Shown here in pieces: positions 24,854 to 32,063 of a DNA stretch of 64,000 bases. The stretch is taken from NCBI RefSeq assembly GCF_030269485.1, contig NZ_BSTL01000010.1, forward strand, positions 145,344 through 209,343, given 5' to 3'. Position 1 is the first letter of the stretch, and each line of letters starts with the position of its first letter. This stretch comes from Actinoplanes sp. NBRC 103695 (GTDB lineage Bacteria > Actinomycetota > Actinomycetes > Mycobacteriales > Micromonosporaceae). The translations under genes were made by a program, and so were the position numbers. A model generated the notes under the pieces. The model was not told the origin of the DNA and did no database searches. It saw only the letters and a program-made list of their open reading frames with translations.

Positions 24854-24874
24854 GACTGTATGCTAAAAGCAGTC
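24854..24874. promoter_or_regulatory. Probable autoregulatory site of the GntR gene
   Basis: GACTG-TATGCTAAAAG-CAGTC: exact 5-base arms with an 11-base centre that contains the half-site CTGTATGC of the island motif. It lies 19 bases before the start codon of the GntR gene. A weaker match than the sites at 27389 and 27457. Confidence 0.5.
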
Positions 24875-24892
24875 TCACTGAAGAGGAACTCG

Positions 24893-25582
24893 ATGCCCGA
24901 CAGCACCACGCGGCGGACCAGGGCGGTGCGGCAGCCGCTGGAGCGGCCTGTGCCGCTGCGCCAGGCGGTCACCGACGTCATCTCCGACATGATCATCAAC
25001 GGCGAGCTCCAGCCCGGCGAGCACCTCGTCGAGCAGGAGCTCGCCGCGCAGCTCGGGGTCAGCCGCCAGCCCGTCCGCGAGGCGTTGCAGCGGCTGCACG
25101 CCGAGGGCTGGGTCGACCTGCGACCGGCGCTGGGCGCGTTCGTGCACAGCCCGACGCCCAAGGAGGCGGACGAGCTGCTCGGCGCGCGCACGCTGCTGGA
25201 GGCGGAGTCGGCCCGGCTGGCCGCGGTCAACGCGACGCCGGAGACGGTCGAGCAGCTGTGGAAGCTCCAGGCCACCGGCGAGCAGGCGGTCGCCAAGGAC
25301 GACGAGGCCGGCATGGTGGCCGCCAACGCGGCGCTGCACCAGCACATCCTGACGATGTCCGGCAACAAGATCATGGCCGAGCTGATCGGCATGGTCGACC
25401 GGCGGGTGCGGTGGTACTACCGTCCGATCGCCCGGGCCCGCGGCAAGGAAGCCTGGGACGAGCACCGCGAGCTGATCGAGACGATCGCGAGCGGGAACGG
25501 GCGCCGGGCCGGCGAGCTGATGCGCAAGCACACCGAGCGGACCCGGAAGATCTACGAGCAGCGGGCGGCAAGCCCGGAGTGA
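24893..25582 (+). CDS. GntR-family (FCD) regulator; probable island repressor
   Basis: 229 residues: N-terminal winged helix (LRQAVTDVISDMIINGELQP, LGVSRQPVREALQRLHAEGW) and a C-terminal all-helical FCD domain with metal/ligand residues of the FadR type (LHQHIL, EHRELIETI). The start is ATG 24893 with AAGAGGA seven bases upstream; upstream ATGs in frame lie in the promoter or the ALDH gene. FadR-type regulators bind short GT/AC palindromes like the GTATAC/GTATGC sites found across this island, including one before this gene. Effector probably oxalate, glyoxylate or a CoA ester (inference). Confidence 0.88.
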   Translation: MPDSTTRRTRAVRQPLERPVPLRQAVTDVISDMIINGELQPGEHLVEQELAAQLGVSRQPVREALQRLHAEGWVDLRPALGAFVHSPTPKEADELLGARTLLEAESARLAAVNATPETVEQLWKLQATGEQAVAKDDEAGMVAANAALHQHILTMSGNKIMAELIGMVDRRVRWYYRPIARARGKEAWDEHRELIETIASGNGRRAGELMRKHTERTRKIYEQRAASPE

Positions 25583-25609
25583 GCCGCCGCCCGCGCGGTG
25601 GGCACTGGC

Positions 25610-25651
25610 GAGAACGAACGGTCAGTCTCCGGAGAAAGACCGTTCGTTCTC
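25610..25651. terminator. Bidirectional terminator between gntR and TPP enzyme
   Basis: Perfect 14-base inverted repeat GAGAACGAACGGTC / GACCGTTCGTTCTC with a 14-base loop, placed between two convergent genes (stops at 25582 and 25659). Confidence 0.85.
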
Positions 25652-25658
25652 TGCGTAA

Positions 25659-27368
25659 CTACTTGTACATCGTCTGGTTCATCGTGCCCGGGGCGTAGGC
25701 GTCCGGGTCCACCCAGACGTTGATCAGCGACGGCAGCCCCGACTCGCGGGCCCGCTGCAGCGCCGGCCCGATGTCCTTCGGGTCGCGCACCTCCTCGCCG
25801 TACCCGCCGAGCATCTCGGCGAACTTGTCGTAGTGCACGTCGCCCAGGGTGTTGCCGACCCGCTCGCGCGCCTCGCCGTACTTGCGCTTCTGGCCGTAGC
25901 GGATCTGGTTCATCGACGAGTTGTTGCCGACCACGCCGACGAACGGCAGGTTGAAGCGCACCATCGTCTCGAAGTCCCAGCCGGTGAGGCTGAACGCGCC
26001 GTCGCCGAAGAGGCAGACCACCTCGCTGTCGGGACGGGCGTACTTGGCGGCCATCGCGAACGGGACACCGACGCCGAGCGTGCCCAGCGGGCCCGGGTCC
26101 ATCCAGTGGCCCGGCGCCTTGGGCTGCACCACGCCGCCGGAGAACGTGACGATGTCGCCGCCGTCGCCGATGAAGATCGAGTCCTCGGTGAGGAACTCGT
26201 TGATCTCGTGGGCCAGGCGCAGCGGGTGGATCGGGTCGGCGTCGGAGAGCTGGCGGGGGAGACGCTTCTCGTACGCCCCGGTCTCCTCGGCGCGCAGCTC
26301 GTCGAACCACGCCTTGCGGTCCTTCCGAGAACCCGCCCGTGTCACCGCCGCCAGCACCGCGCCCGGGTCACCGACGATCCCCAGGTCGATGTCGCGGTTC
26401 TTGCCGACCGTCCGGTAGTCCATGTCGATCTGGACCACCTTCGCGGTTTTCGGCAGGCGGCGGCCGTACCCCATCCGGAAGTCGAACGGCGTCCCCACGA
26501 TGATGATCAGGTCGGCGTTGTTGAACGCGTAGCGCCGCGACAGGTGGAAGTGGTGCGGGTCGCCGGGCGGCAGGGTGCCCCGGGCGGCGCCGTTCATGAA
26601 CGCCGGCACGTTGAGCCTGCGGACCATGTCGATCGCGGCGTCGGTGCCGCGGCCGGTCCACACCTGGGTGCCGAGCAGGATGGCCGGTTTCTCCGACCGC
26701 GCGATCAGGGCCGCCAGCGCCTCGATGGCCGCGGGGTCGCCGGCGCTCTTCGTGCTCGCGCGATATCGGCCGGGTGCGGGGATCGTGCAGTCGGCCAACT
26801 TGACCTCGGCGTCCAGCACGTCGCGCGGGATCTCCAGGAAGGACGGTCCGGGCGCGCCGTTGTAGCACTCGCGGAACGCCATCGAGACCATGTCGGCGCT
26901 GCGTGACGTGTGCGGGACGGTGGCGGCGAACTTGGTGATCGGCTGCATCATGTCGACGTGCGGCAGATCCTGCAGTGAGCCCATCTTGTGCTGGCTGAGC
27001 GCGCCCTGGCCGCCGATCAGCAGCATCGGGCTCTCCGCCCGGAACGCGTTGGCCACCCCGGTGATCGCGTCGGTGGTGCCCGGGCCGGCGGTCACCACGG
27101 CCACGCCGGGTTTGCCGGTGATCCGGGCGTAGCCGTCGGCGGCGTGCGCGGCGACCTGCTCGTGGCGTACGTCGACCACCGCGATGCCCTCGTCGACGCA
27201 GCCGTCGTAGATGTCGATGATGTGGCCGCCGCAGAGGGTGAAGATGACGTCCACGCCCTCCGCCTTGAGCGCTTTGGCGACGAGATGGCCGCCGGAGACG
27301 GTGTCGGGATCCTCGCTGGGCTTACGCAGGATCTTCTCCGTGGATGACTCGGTGGTGGTCTGGGTCAT
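25659..27368 (-). CDS. TPP-dependent enzyme; candidate oxalyl-CoA decarboxylase / 2-hydroxyacyl-CoA lyase
   Basis: 569 residues from ATG 27368 (GGAGGGACC upstream), close to the 568 of Oxalobacter Oxc. It has the three domains of the acetolactate synthase superfamily: the catalytic glutamate in DVRHEQVAAHAADGYAR, the central FAD/ADP-like domain, and the TPP/Mg motif GDGAFSLTGWDFE...NN. The ending PSLINVWVDPDAYAPG resembles Oxc/HACL (PSLINxxIDPxA). It lacks the LNW segment after the central domain that is characteristic of Oxc and HACL, reading GTPFDFRMGYG instead. Divergent from sucC-like, with its own island palindrome 20 bases before the start. Position and length favour an oxalyl-CoA decarboxylase role, but biochemistry is not settled. 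Confidence 0.65.
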   Translation of the reverse strand: MTQTTTESSTEKILRKPSEDPDTVSGGHLVAKALKAEGVDVIFTLCGGHIIDIYDGCVDEGIAVVDVRHEQVAAHAADGYARITGKPGVAVVTAGPGTTDAITGVANAFRAESPMLLIGGQGALSQHKMGSLQDLPHVDMMQPITKFAATVPHTSRSADMVSMAFRECYNGAPGPSFLEIPRDVLDAEVKLADCTIPAPGRYRASTKSAGDPAAIEALAALIARSEKPAILLGTQVWTGRGTDAAIDMVRRLNVPAFMNGAARGTLPPGDPHHFHLSRRYAFNNADLIIIVGTPFDFRMGYGRRLPKTAKVVQIDMDYRTVGKNRDIDLGIVGDPGAVLAAVTRAGSRKDRKAWFDELRAEETGAYEKRLPRQLSDADPIHPLRLAHEINEFLTEDSIFIGDGGDIVTFSGGVVQPKAPGHWMDPGPLGTLGVGVPFAMAAKYARPDSEVVCLFGDGAFSLTGWDFETMVRFNLPFVGVVGNNSSMNQIRYGQKRKYGEARERVGNTLGDVHYDKFAEMLGGYGEEVRDPKDIGPALQRARESGLPSLINVWVDPDAYAPGTMNQTMYK

Positions 27369-27388
27369 GGTCCCTCCAGGTGAAGACT

Positions 27389-27401
27389 GCATACCGTATG
27401 C
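27389..27401. promoter_or_regulatory. Island palindrome before the TPP-enzyme gene
   Basis: GCATAC-C-GTATGC, a perfect 13-base palindrome 20 bases before the start codon at 27368 on the minus strand. Minus-strand TACGGT within it is a plausible -10. Confidence 0.78.
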
Positions 27402-27456
27402 CGTCCATCCTCGCCGGTTCACTTTGGCTTGTCCAGACTATGGTAGACCACATATT

Positions 27457-27469
27457 GCATACAGTATGC
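27457..27469. promoter_or_regulatory. Island palindrome before the sucCD-like pair
   Basis: GCATAC-A-GTATGC, a perfect 13-base palindrome ending 7 bases before the ATG at 27477. With TACAGT (27461-27466) as -10, transcription would begin within a few bases of the start codon, and no ribosome site is visible. Confidence 0.78.
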
Positions 27470-27476
27470 TCCGAGC

Positions 27477-28568
27477 ATGGATCTGTACGAGCACCAAGCC
27501 ATGCGTCTGTTCGCCGCGCATCAGGTGCCGGTCCCCGCCGGTGATGTCGCTGCCAGCCCGTCCGCCGCCGCCGCGATCGCCGCCCGCATCGGCCGGCCCA
27601 CCGTGATCAAGGCTCAGGTCAAGGCCGGTGGCCGGGGCAAGGCCGGCGGGGTGCGACTGGCTCCTTCCCCGGAGGCCGCCTCCGCTCTCGCCGGGGAGAT
27701 CCTGGGAATGGAGATCAAAGGCCATCGGGTACGCCAGGTGCTGGTGGCCGAGGCGTCCGACATCGTCGAGGAGTACTACCTCGCCTTCCTGATCGACCGG
27801 GCCGACCGGGGCATCCTCGCGATGTTCTCGGCGTCCGGCGGCATGGACATCGAGCAGGTGCCCGCCTCCGCCATCGTCCGCACACCCATCGACCCCGCCG
27901 CCGGCCTGCCGCCCGAGGCGTTTCCCGAGGCCCTGCAGCCGGTCGCGGCGAAACTGTGGGAGGTGTTCGTCGCGTCGGACGCCACCCTGGTCGAGGTCAA
28001 CCCCCTGATCGTGGACCGATCGGGGAAGGTGCTGGCGGTCGACGGCAAGGTGACGCTGGACGACAACGCGTTCTTCCGTCAGGACCTTTCGGACTATTCC
28101 ACCGAGGCTGAAGATCCTTTGGAGCAGCGGGCGGCCGCACTCGGCCTCAACTACGTGAAGCTCGACGGGACGGTCGGCATCATCGGCAATGGCGCCGGGC
28201 TGGTCATGTCGACGCTCGACGTGGTGGCCGGAGCGGGTGCTCGGCCCGCCAACTTCCTGGACATCGGGGGAGGAGCCGGCGCACAGGTCATGGCCGACGC
28301 GCTGTCCGTCGTACTCGAAGATCCCGCCGTGAAATCGGTGCTGGTGAACGTCTTCGGCGGCATCACGGCCTGTGACGCCGTGGCCACCGGCATCATCCAG
28401 GCGCTGGAACTGCTCGGCGACGCCGTGACCAGGCCGATCGTGGTCCGGCTGGACGGCAACAACGCGGCGGCCGGGCGGTCACTGCTGGCCGAGGCCGCAC
28501 ACCCGATGGTCGAACAGGTGGACACGATGGACGGTGCCGCAGCGCGGGCCGCCGGATTGGGAGCGTGA
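27477..28568 (+). CDS. Succinyl-CoA-synthetase-like beta subunit (NDP-forming ligase)
   Basis: 363 residues (SucC is usually about 388). ATP-grasp domain: LYEHQAMRLFAAHQVPVP, VIKAQVKAGGRGKAGGV, EVNPLIV; C-terminal flavodoxin-like domain: NFLDIGGGA, VNVFGGITACD. Paired with a SucD-like gene 4 bases downstream. It has an island palindrome just upstream, so it belongs to the oxalate regulon rather than being the housekeeping TCA enzyme. Possible roles: oxalate-, malate- or succinate-CoA ligase. The start ATG appears leaderless or nearly so. Confidence 0.82.
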   Translation: MDLYEHQAMRLFAAHQVPVPAGDVAASPSAAAAIAARIGRPTVIKAQVKAGGRGKAGGVRLAPSPEAASALAGEILGMEIKGHRVRQVLVAEASDIVEEYYLAFLIDRADRGILAMFSASGGMDIEQVPASAIVRTPIDPAAGLPPEAFPEALQPVAAKLWEVFVASDATLVEVNPLIVDRSGKVLAVDGKVTLDDNAFFRQDLSDYSTEAEDPLEQRAAALGLNYVKLDGTVGIIGNGAGLVMSTLDVVAGAGARPANFLDIGGGAGAQVMADALSVVLEDPAVKSVLVNVFGGITACDAVATGIIQALELLGDAVTRPIVVRLDGNNAAAGRSLLAEAAHPMVEQVDTMDGAAARAAGLGA

Positions 28569-28572
28569 CGAG

Positions 28573-29454
28573 ATGGCGATCTGGCTGACCGAGAAATCCC
28601 GCGTCGTCGTGCAGGGCATGACCGGCGCCGAGGGCCTCAAACACACCCGCCGGATGCTGGCCGCCGGCACCGACGTGGCCGGCGGCGTGAACCCACGCAA
28701 GGCTGGGACGTTGGTCCAGGTCAAGGACACGTCCTTGCCGGTCTTCGCCTCGGTGGGTGAGGCAGTGAAGGAGACCGGCGCGGACGTGTCCGTCATCTTC
28801 GTGCCGCCGGCGCACACGAAATCGGCCGTCCTCGAGGCGGTCGACGCCGAAATTCCGCTGGCCGTGGTCATCACCGAGGGCGTGCCGGTGCTCGACACGG
28901 CCACGGTGTGGGCGCGCGCCCGCAACAGCGCGACCCGCATCATCGGCCCGAACTGCCCCGGCCTGATCAGCCCCGGCCGGGCCAACGCCGGCATCATCCC
29001 CTCCGACATCACCGGCGCCGGCCCCATCGGGCTGGTGTCGAAGTCGGGCACCCTGACCTACCAGCTGATGCATGAGCTGCGCGACATCGGCTTCTCCACC
29101 TGCGTCGGCATCGGCGGCGACCCGATCATCGGTACCACGCACATCGACTGCCTGGCCGCCTTCGAGGCCGACCCCGCGACGAAGGCGATCGTGCTGATCG
29201 GCGAGATCGGCGGCGACGCGGAGGAGAGGGCCGCGGCCTTCATCGCCTCGCACGTGACCAAGCCGGTGGTGGGCTACATCGCCGGATTCACCGCCCCGCC
29301 CGGCAAGACCATGGGCCACGCGGGCGCGATCGTCTCCGGCTCGTCCGGCACGGCGGAGGCCAAGAAGGCCGCCCTCGAGGCGGCCGGCGTGCGGGTCGGA
29401 CGCACGCCGTCGGAGACCGCCCGGCTGATGCGGGCGGTCATCGGGTCGCTGTAG
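28573..29454 (+). CDS. Succinyl-CoA-synthetase-like alpha subunit
   Basis: 293 residues, normal length for SucD. CoA-binding domain (VQGMTGAEGLKHT, AGGVNPRKAG), IIGPNCPGLISPG, and the phosphohistidine in TMGHAGAIVSGSSGTA. Start ATG at 28573 with GTGACGAG upstream, 4 bases after the beta-subunit stop; the longer frame from 28534 overlaps the previous gene. Works as a heterodimer or heterotetramer with the preceding subunit. Substrate unknown; see the beta subunit. Confidence 0.86.
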   Translation: MAIWLTEKSRVVVQGMTGAEGLKHTRRMLAAGTDVAGGVNPRKAGTLVQVKDTSLPVFASVGEAVKETGADVSVIFVPPAHTKSAVLEAVDAEIPLAVVITEGVPVLDTATVWARARNSATRIIGPNCPGLISPGRANAGIIPSDITGAGPIGLVSKSGTLTYQLMHELRDIGFSTCVGIGGDPIIGTTHIDCLAAFEADPATKAIVLIGEIGGDAEERAAAFIASHVTKPVVGYIAGFTAPPGKTMGHAGAIVSGSSGTAEAKKAALEAAGVRVGRTPSETARLMRAVIGSL

Positions 29455-29543
29455 CGTTCGTCCACCACAGGGTGGTCTCGCAGGTTTCGCGATCGCCCCC
29501 CGATGGCGCGCGGATCGCCGGGGGTGGGTGCGCGGCGCGGCCG

Positions 29544-30491
29544 CTACCGGCCGAGCTCGGTCAAGAACCGGTCGAGCCGCGGCTCGGGCGACCCGGTCCA
29601 GGGCCCGTCCAGGTCCGGCCGTTTACGGACCACATGCAACGTGTACGCGACCAACTGGTCCCGGGCGTTCTCCGCCGCGGTGACCTCCTCACCGACGGCC
29701 AGGCGGGCGCGCAGGCAGAGGTCGATGCGCTCCCGCAACCAGACCGGCGCCACCTCGGCCCGCCGCGAGGCCGTCTCGACATCAGCACCGGCCAGCACCG
29801 CCAGCCGCCGCGCCGCCTCCTGCTGCCCGTGCCGGCGGGCCATCCGCTCGAACCGTGTCCACTCCCGCCCCATCGAGCCGAGGCGCTCACCCCAGCTCTC
29901 CAACAGGTCCATGCGCAGGGCGCGGGCTGCCTCCCGTACCAGGTAGGTCGCCTGCGCCGGCTCGGCCGTCGCCGCGGTGGCGACGGCCTCGGCGGCTGTC
30001 GTGCGCCAGGTCTCCCGCCGGGCCGCGACGATCGCCGGGTGGAAGCGAACAACATTGATCCAGGCGACGAATCCCGAGGTCAGCTCATCGCCCAGGTCAG
30101 CGGCGCGGCCACCGTAGGCCTTGTCCAGCCCGTGGAACCACCGCTGATCACCGAGCAGCCCGACGACCTGCTCCGGCGTGCGGCGCATGGCGTCCCGCAC
30201 CTCGCCGACGGTGAAGGCGAGCTTGCCGACATCGAGGGCCTGCGCCCGGCCGGACCCGGTCCACCAGTCGACCAGCTCGGCCCGGCGAGCCTCGAGCTGT
30301 GCGTCGTCGTCCCGCGACCTGAGGTAGATCGGCAGCAGGTCGATGTCGGACATGGGCCACGGCTCACCCCGCCCGACACTCCCGCCGACGATCAGCCCGT
30401 GCACGCCGCCGGCCGATCCGAGCAGCCGGGCGGCCTCAGCCACCCGCTCGTCGAGCAGTTCCCGCCATCGTTCACTGGGTCGCATCTCCAC
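29544..30491 (-). CDS. Nucleotidyltransferase-domain protein
   Basis: 315 residues. The N-terminal third carries the minimal nucleotidyltransferase signature GGSVGRGE...SDIDLL (G-S-x10-D-x-D), as in kanamycin nucleotidyltransferase and MNT proteins; the rest is helical. It starts with GTG at 30491 (an ATG two codons later is equally possible). There is no HEPN partner gene beside it, so an MNT-HEPN toxin-antitoxin reading is not supported. Substrate unknown; it interrupts the oxalate island without sharing its operator. Confidence 0.7.
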   Translation of the reverse strand: MEMRPSERWRELLDERVAEAARLLGSAGGVHGLIVGGSVGRGEPWPMSDIDLLPIYLRSRDDDAQLEARRAELVDWWTGSGRAQALDVGKLAFTVGEVRDAMRRTPEQVVGLLGDQRWFHGLDKAYGGRAADLGDELTSGFVAWINVVRFHPAIVAARRETWRTTAAEAVATAATAEPAQATYLVREAARALRMDLLESWGERLGSMGREWTRFERMARRHGQQEAARRLAVLAGADVETASRRAEVAPVWLRERIDLCLRARLAVGEEVTAAENARDQLVAYTLHVVRKRPDLDGPWTGSPEPRLDRFLTELGR

Positions 30492-30587
30492 CCACGAGAG
30501 TCAACCGGATCCGGTGGTCACCCGCCGCCGATTTCGGCCTGGCCCAGGTGGATCAGTACCTGCCCACGATCAGCGGCGGCCAGGGAG

Positions 30588-31403
30588 TCAGCCGGGGCTG
30601 GAGCGGCCGTTCCGCCAGTAGCCGAAGAAGGCTATGTCGGACTTGGCGATGCCGCGGTCGTTGACCAGGTGGCGGCGCAGGCCCGTCGGGAGCTTGGACT
30701 CGCCGGCCACCCACGTGTAGAAGCGGCCCGGCGGGAGTGCGGCCTCCTTCACCGTGGCCAGGGCCAGCGCGCCGGGCAGGCCGGGGCCGTCCCTGCGGGG
30801 GAGCCAGTGGATGCGCGCGCCGGGTGGGGCCGTGACGTCGGTGCGGATGTCGGCGGACGACGGGACCTCCAGGAAGACCTCCGCTGCCAGGGATGACGGA
30901 GCGTGCTCCAGGATGGACAGGATTGCCGGCACGGCTGACTCCTCGCCTACCAGCAGATGCCACTCGGCTTCGGCGGGCGGCAGGTAACTGATACCCATGT
31001 CCCAGATGCCGGCCGGGTCGCCGGGGCGGGCGTGTGAAGCCCACCTCGACGCGGGGCCGTCGGCGTGCAGGGCGAACTCGATGTCGACCTCGTTCACGTC
31101 GAGGCGGGTGCGGCGGATCGTGTAGTTGCGTACCCAAGGGCGCACCGATTTGGGCAGCAGCAAGGTCTGGGCCATCCAAGCCTCGCTGTTGAGGGTCGGC
31201 ATGCGCAGCGCGGGCTGGCCCTCGCGGGGGAAGAACAGACGCACCGTGTGGTCGAAGCCGGTCGGTGTCAGGTTGTCGAGGTCGGGGCCGCCGAGCGTGA
31301 CGGTGCGGAAGGCGGGGGTGGTCTGCTCCGTTCGCCGGACCGTCAAGGTGATCATGCGGCGTGTGGAAGGCAACTGCACCTTCGGCAAGATGTCCCAGCT
31401 CAT
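30588..31403 (-). CDS. Siderophore-interacting flavoprotein (ferric reductase family)
   Basis: 271 residues with the FAD-binding segment (VRNYTIRR, the R-x-Y-T/S motif) and NAD(P)-binding half (LLVGEESAVPAI, FYTWVAGES, YWRNG) of the ViuB/SIP family, which reduces ferric siderophores to release iron in the cytoplasm. I start at the ATG at 31403; the ATG of MITLTVRR (31355) is an alternative. Divergent from a TetR gene with a palindrome between them, suggesting local regulation. Confidence 0.85.
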   Translation of the reverse strand: MSWDILPKVQLPSTRRMITLTVRRTEQTTPAFRTVTLGGPDLDNLTPTGFDHTVRLFFPREGQPALRMPTLNSEAWMAQTLLLPKSVRPWVRNYTIRRTRLDVNEVDIEFALHADGPASRWASHARPGDPAGIWDMGISYLPPAEAEWHLLVGEESAVPAILSILEHAPSSLAAEVFLEVPSSADIRTDVTAPPGARIHWLPRRDGPGLPGALALATVKEAALPPGRFYTWVAGESKLPTGLRRHLVNDRGIAKSDIAFFGYWRNGRSSPG

Positions 31404-31414
31404 GGCAAAATTCT

Positions 31415-31426
31415 GAGCAATTACTC
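31415..31426. promoter_or_regulatory. Palindrome between SIP and TetR genes
   Basis: GAGCAATTACTC: GAG-x-AATT-x-CTC, near-symmetric, in the 60-base divergent promoter. Likely TetR operator. Confidence 0.45.
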
Positions 31427-31463
31427 GCCTTCTTGGAAACTCGCTTTTGACGGGAGTGGGAGC

Positions 31464-32063
31464 GTGCGGCAGCTGGAGCCTCGTAAGCAGCCACGACAGG
31501 TGCGGGCGGAGCTCACCCGGGAACGCATCCTGACGGCGGCTGCTCACGTTTTCGCCGAGTACGGGTACGCCGCCGGCACCACCAACCGGATCGCCGAGCG
31601 GGCCCGCGTGTCGATCGGGTCGCTGTACCAGTACTTCCCGAACAAGGACGCGATCCTGGCCAGCCTGCTGGTCCGGCACCTGGACGCGGGCATGGCCACG
31701 AAGCAGGGCAAGCATCCGGAAAAGCTGGGCGACATCGTCCGGCAGCGGGTCCGGGCCGTGATCGACAACCACCGCGACGATCCGCAGCTGCTGCGCATGC
31801 TGATCGAGCGGGCTCCGTGGTCGCAGGAGATCGTCGGGCGGCTCGACCGTCACCACAGGGAACGCGTCGGTGAGATGCGGGAGCTGTTGGAGAGCCACCC
31901 GGAGGTACGCGTCGCCGACACCGGCATCGCGGCCCAGCTGGTCGTGGCCACCGTCGAGATGGTGGTGCACCTGCTGGCCGCCGGGCCGGAGCCGGTCGAC
32001 ACGGCGCGGCTGGAGGACGAGATGGTGCGGATGCTGACCAGCTACCTCACGAGTACTCCTTGA
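31464..32063 (+). CDS. TetR-family transcriptional regulator
   Basis: 199 residues: N-terminal helix-turn-helix (RERILTAAAHVFAEYGYAAG, IAERARVSIGSLYQYFPNKD) and a helical ligand domain. The start is GTG at 31464 with GGGAG upstream; the longer frame is antisense to the flavoprotein gene and rejected. Its last 17 bases overlap the 3' end of gcl on the opposite strand. Probably controls the divergent siderophore-interacting protein. Confidence 0.87.
   Translation: MRQLEPRKQPRQVRAELTRERILTAAAHVFAEYGYAAGTTNRIAERARVSIGSLYQYFPNKDAILASLLVRHLDAGMATKQGKHPEKLGDIVRQRVRAVIDNHRDDPQLLRMLIERAPWSQEIVGRLDRHHRERVGEMRELLESHPEVRVADTGIAAQLVVATVEMVVHLLAAGPEPVDTARLEDEMVRMLTSYLTSTP

Noticed and set aside
29455..29480. 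Terminator after the sucD-like gene
   Set aside because: Only a weak CCACC/GGTGG pairing; not strong enough to list as a feature.
29544..30491. MNT-HEPN toxin-antitoxin pair
   Set aside because: Only the nucleotidyltransferase is present and it is much longer than MNT antitoxins; no HEPN gene adjoins it.
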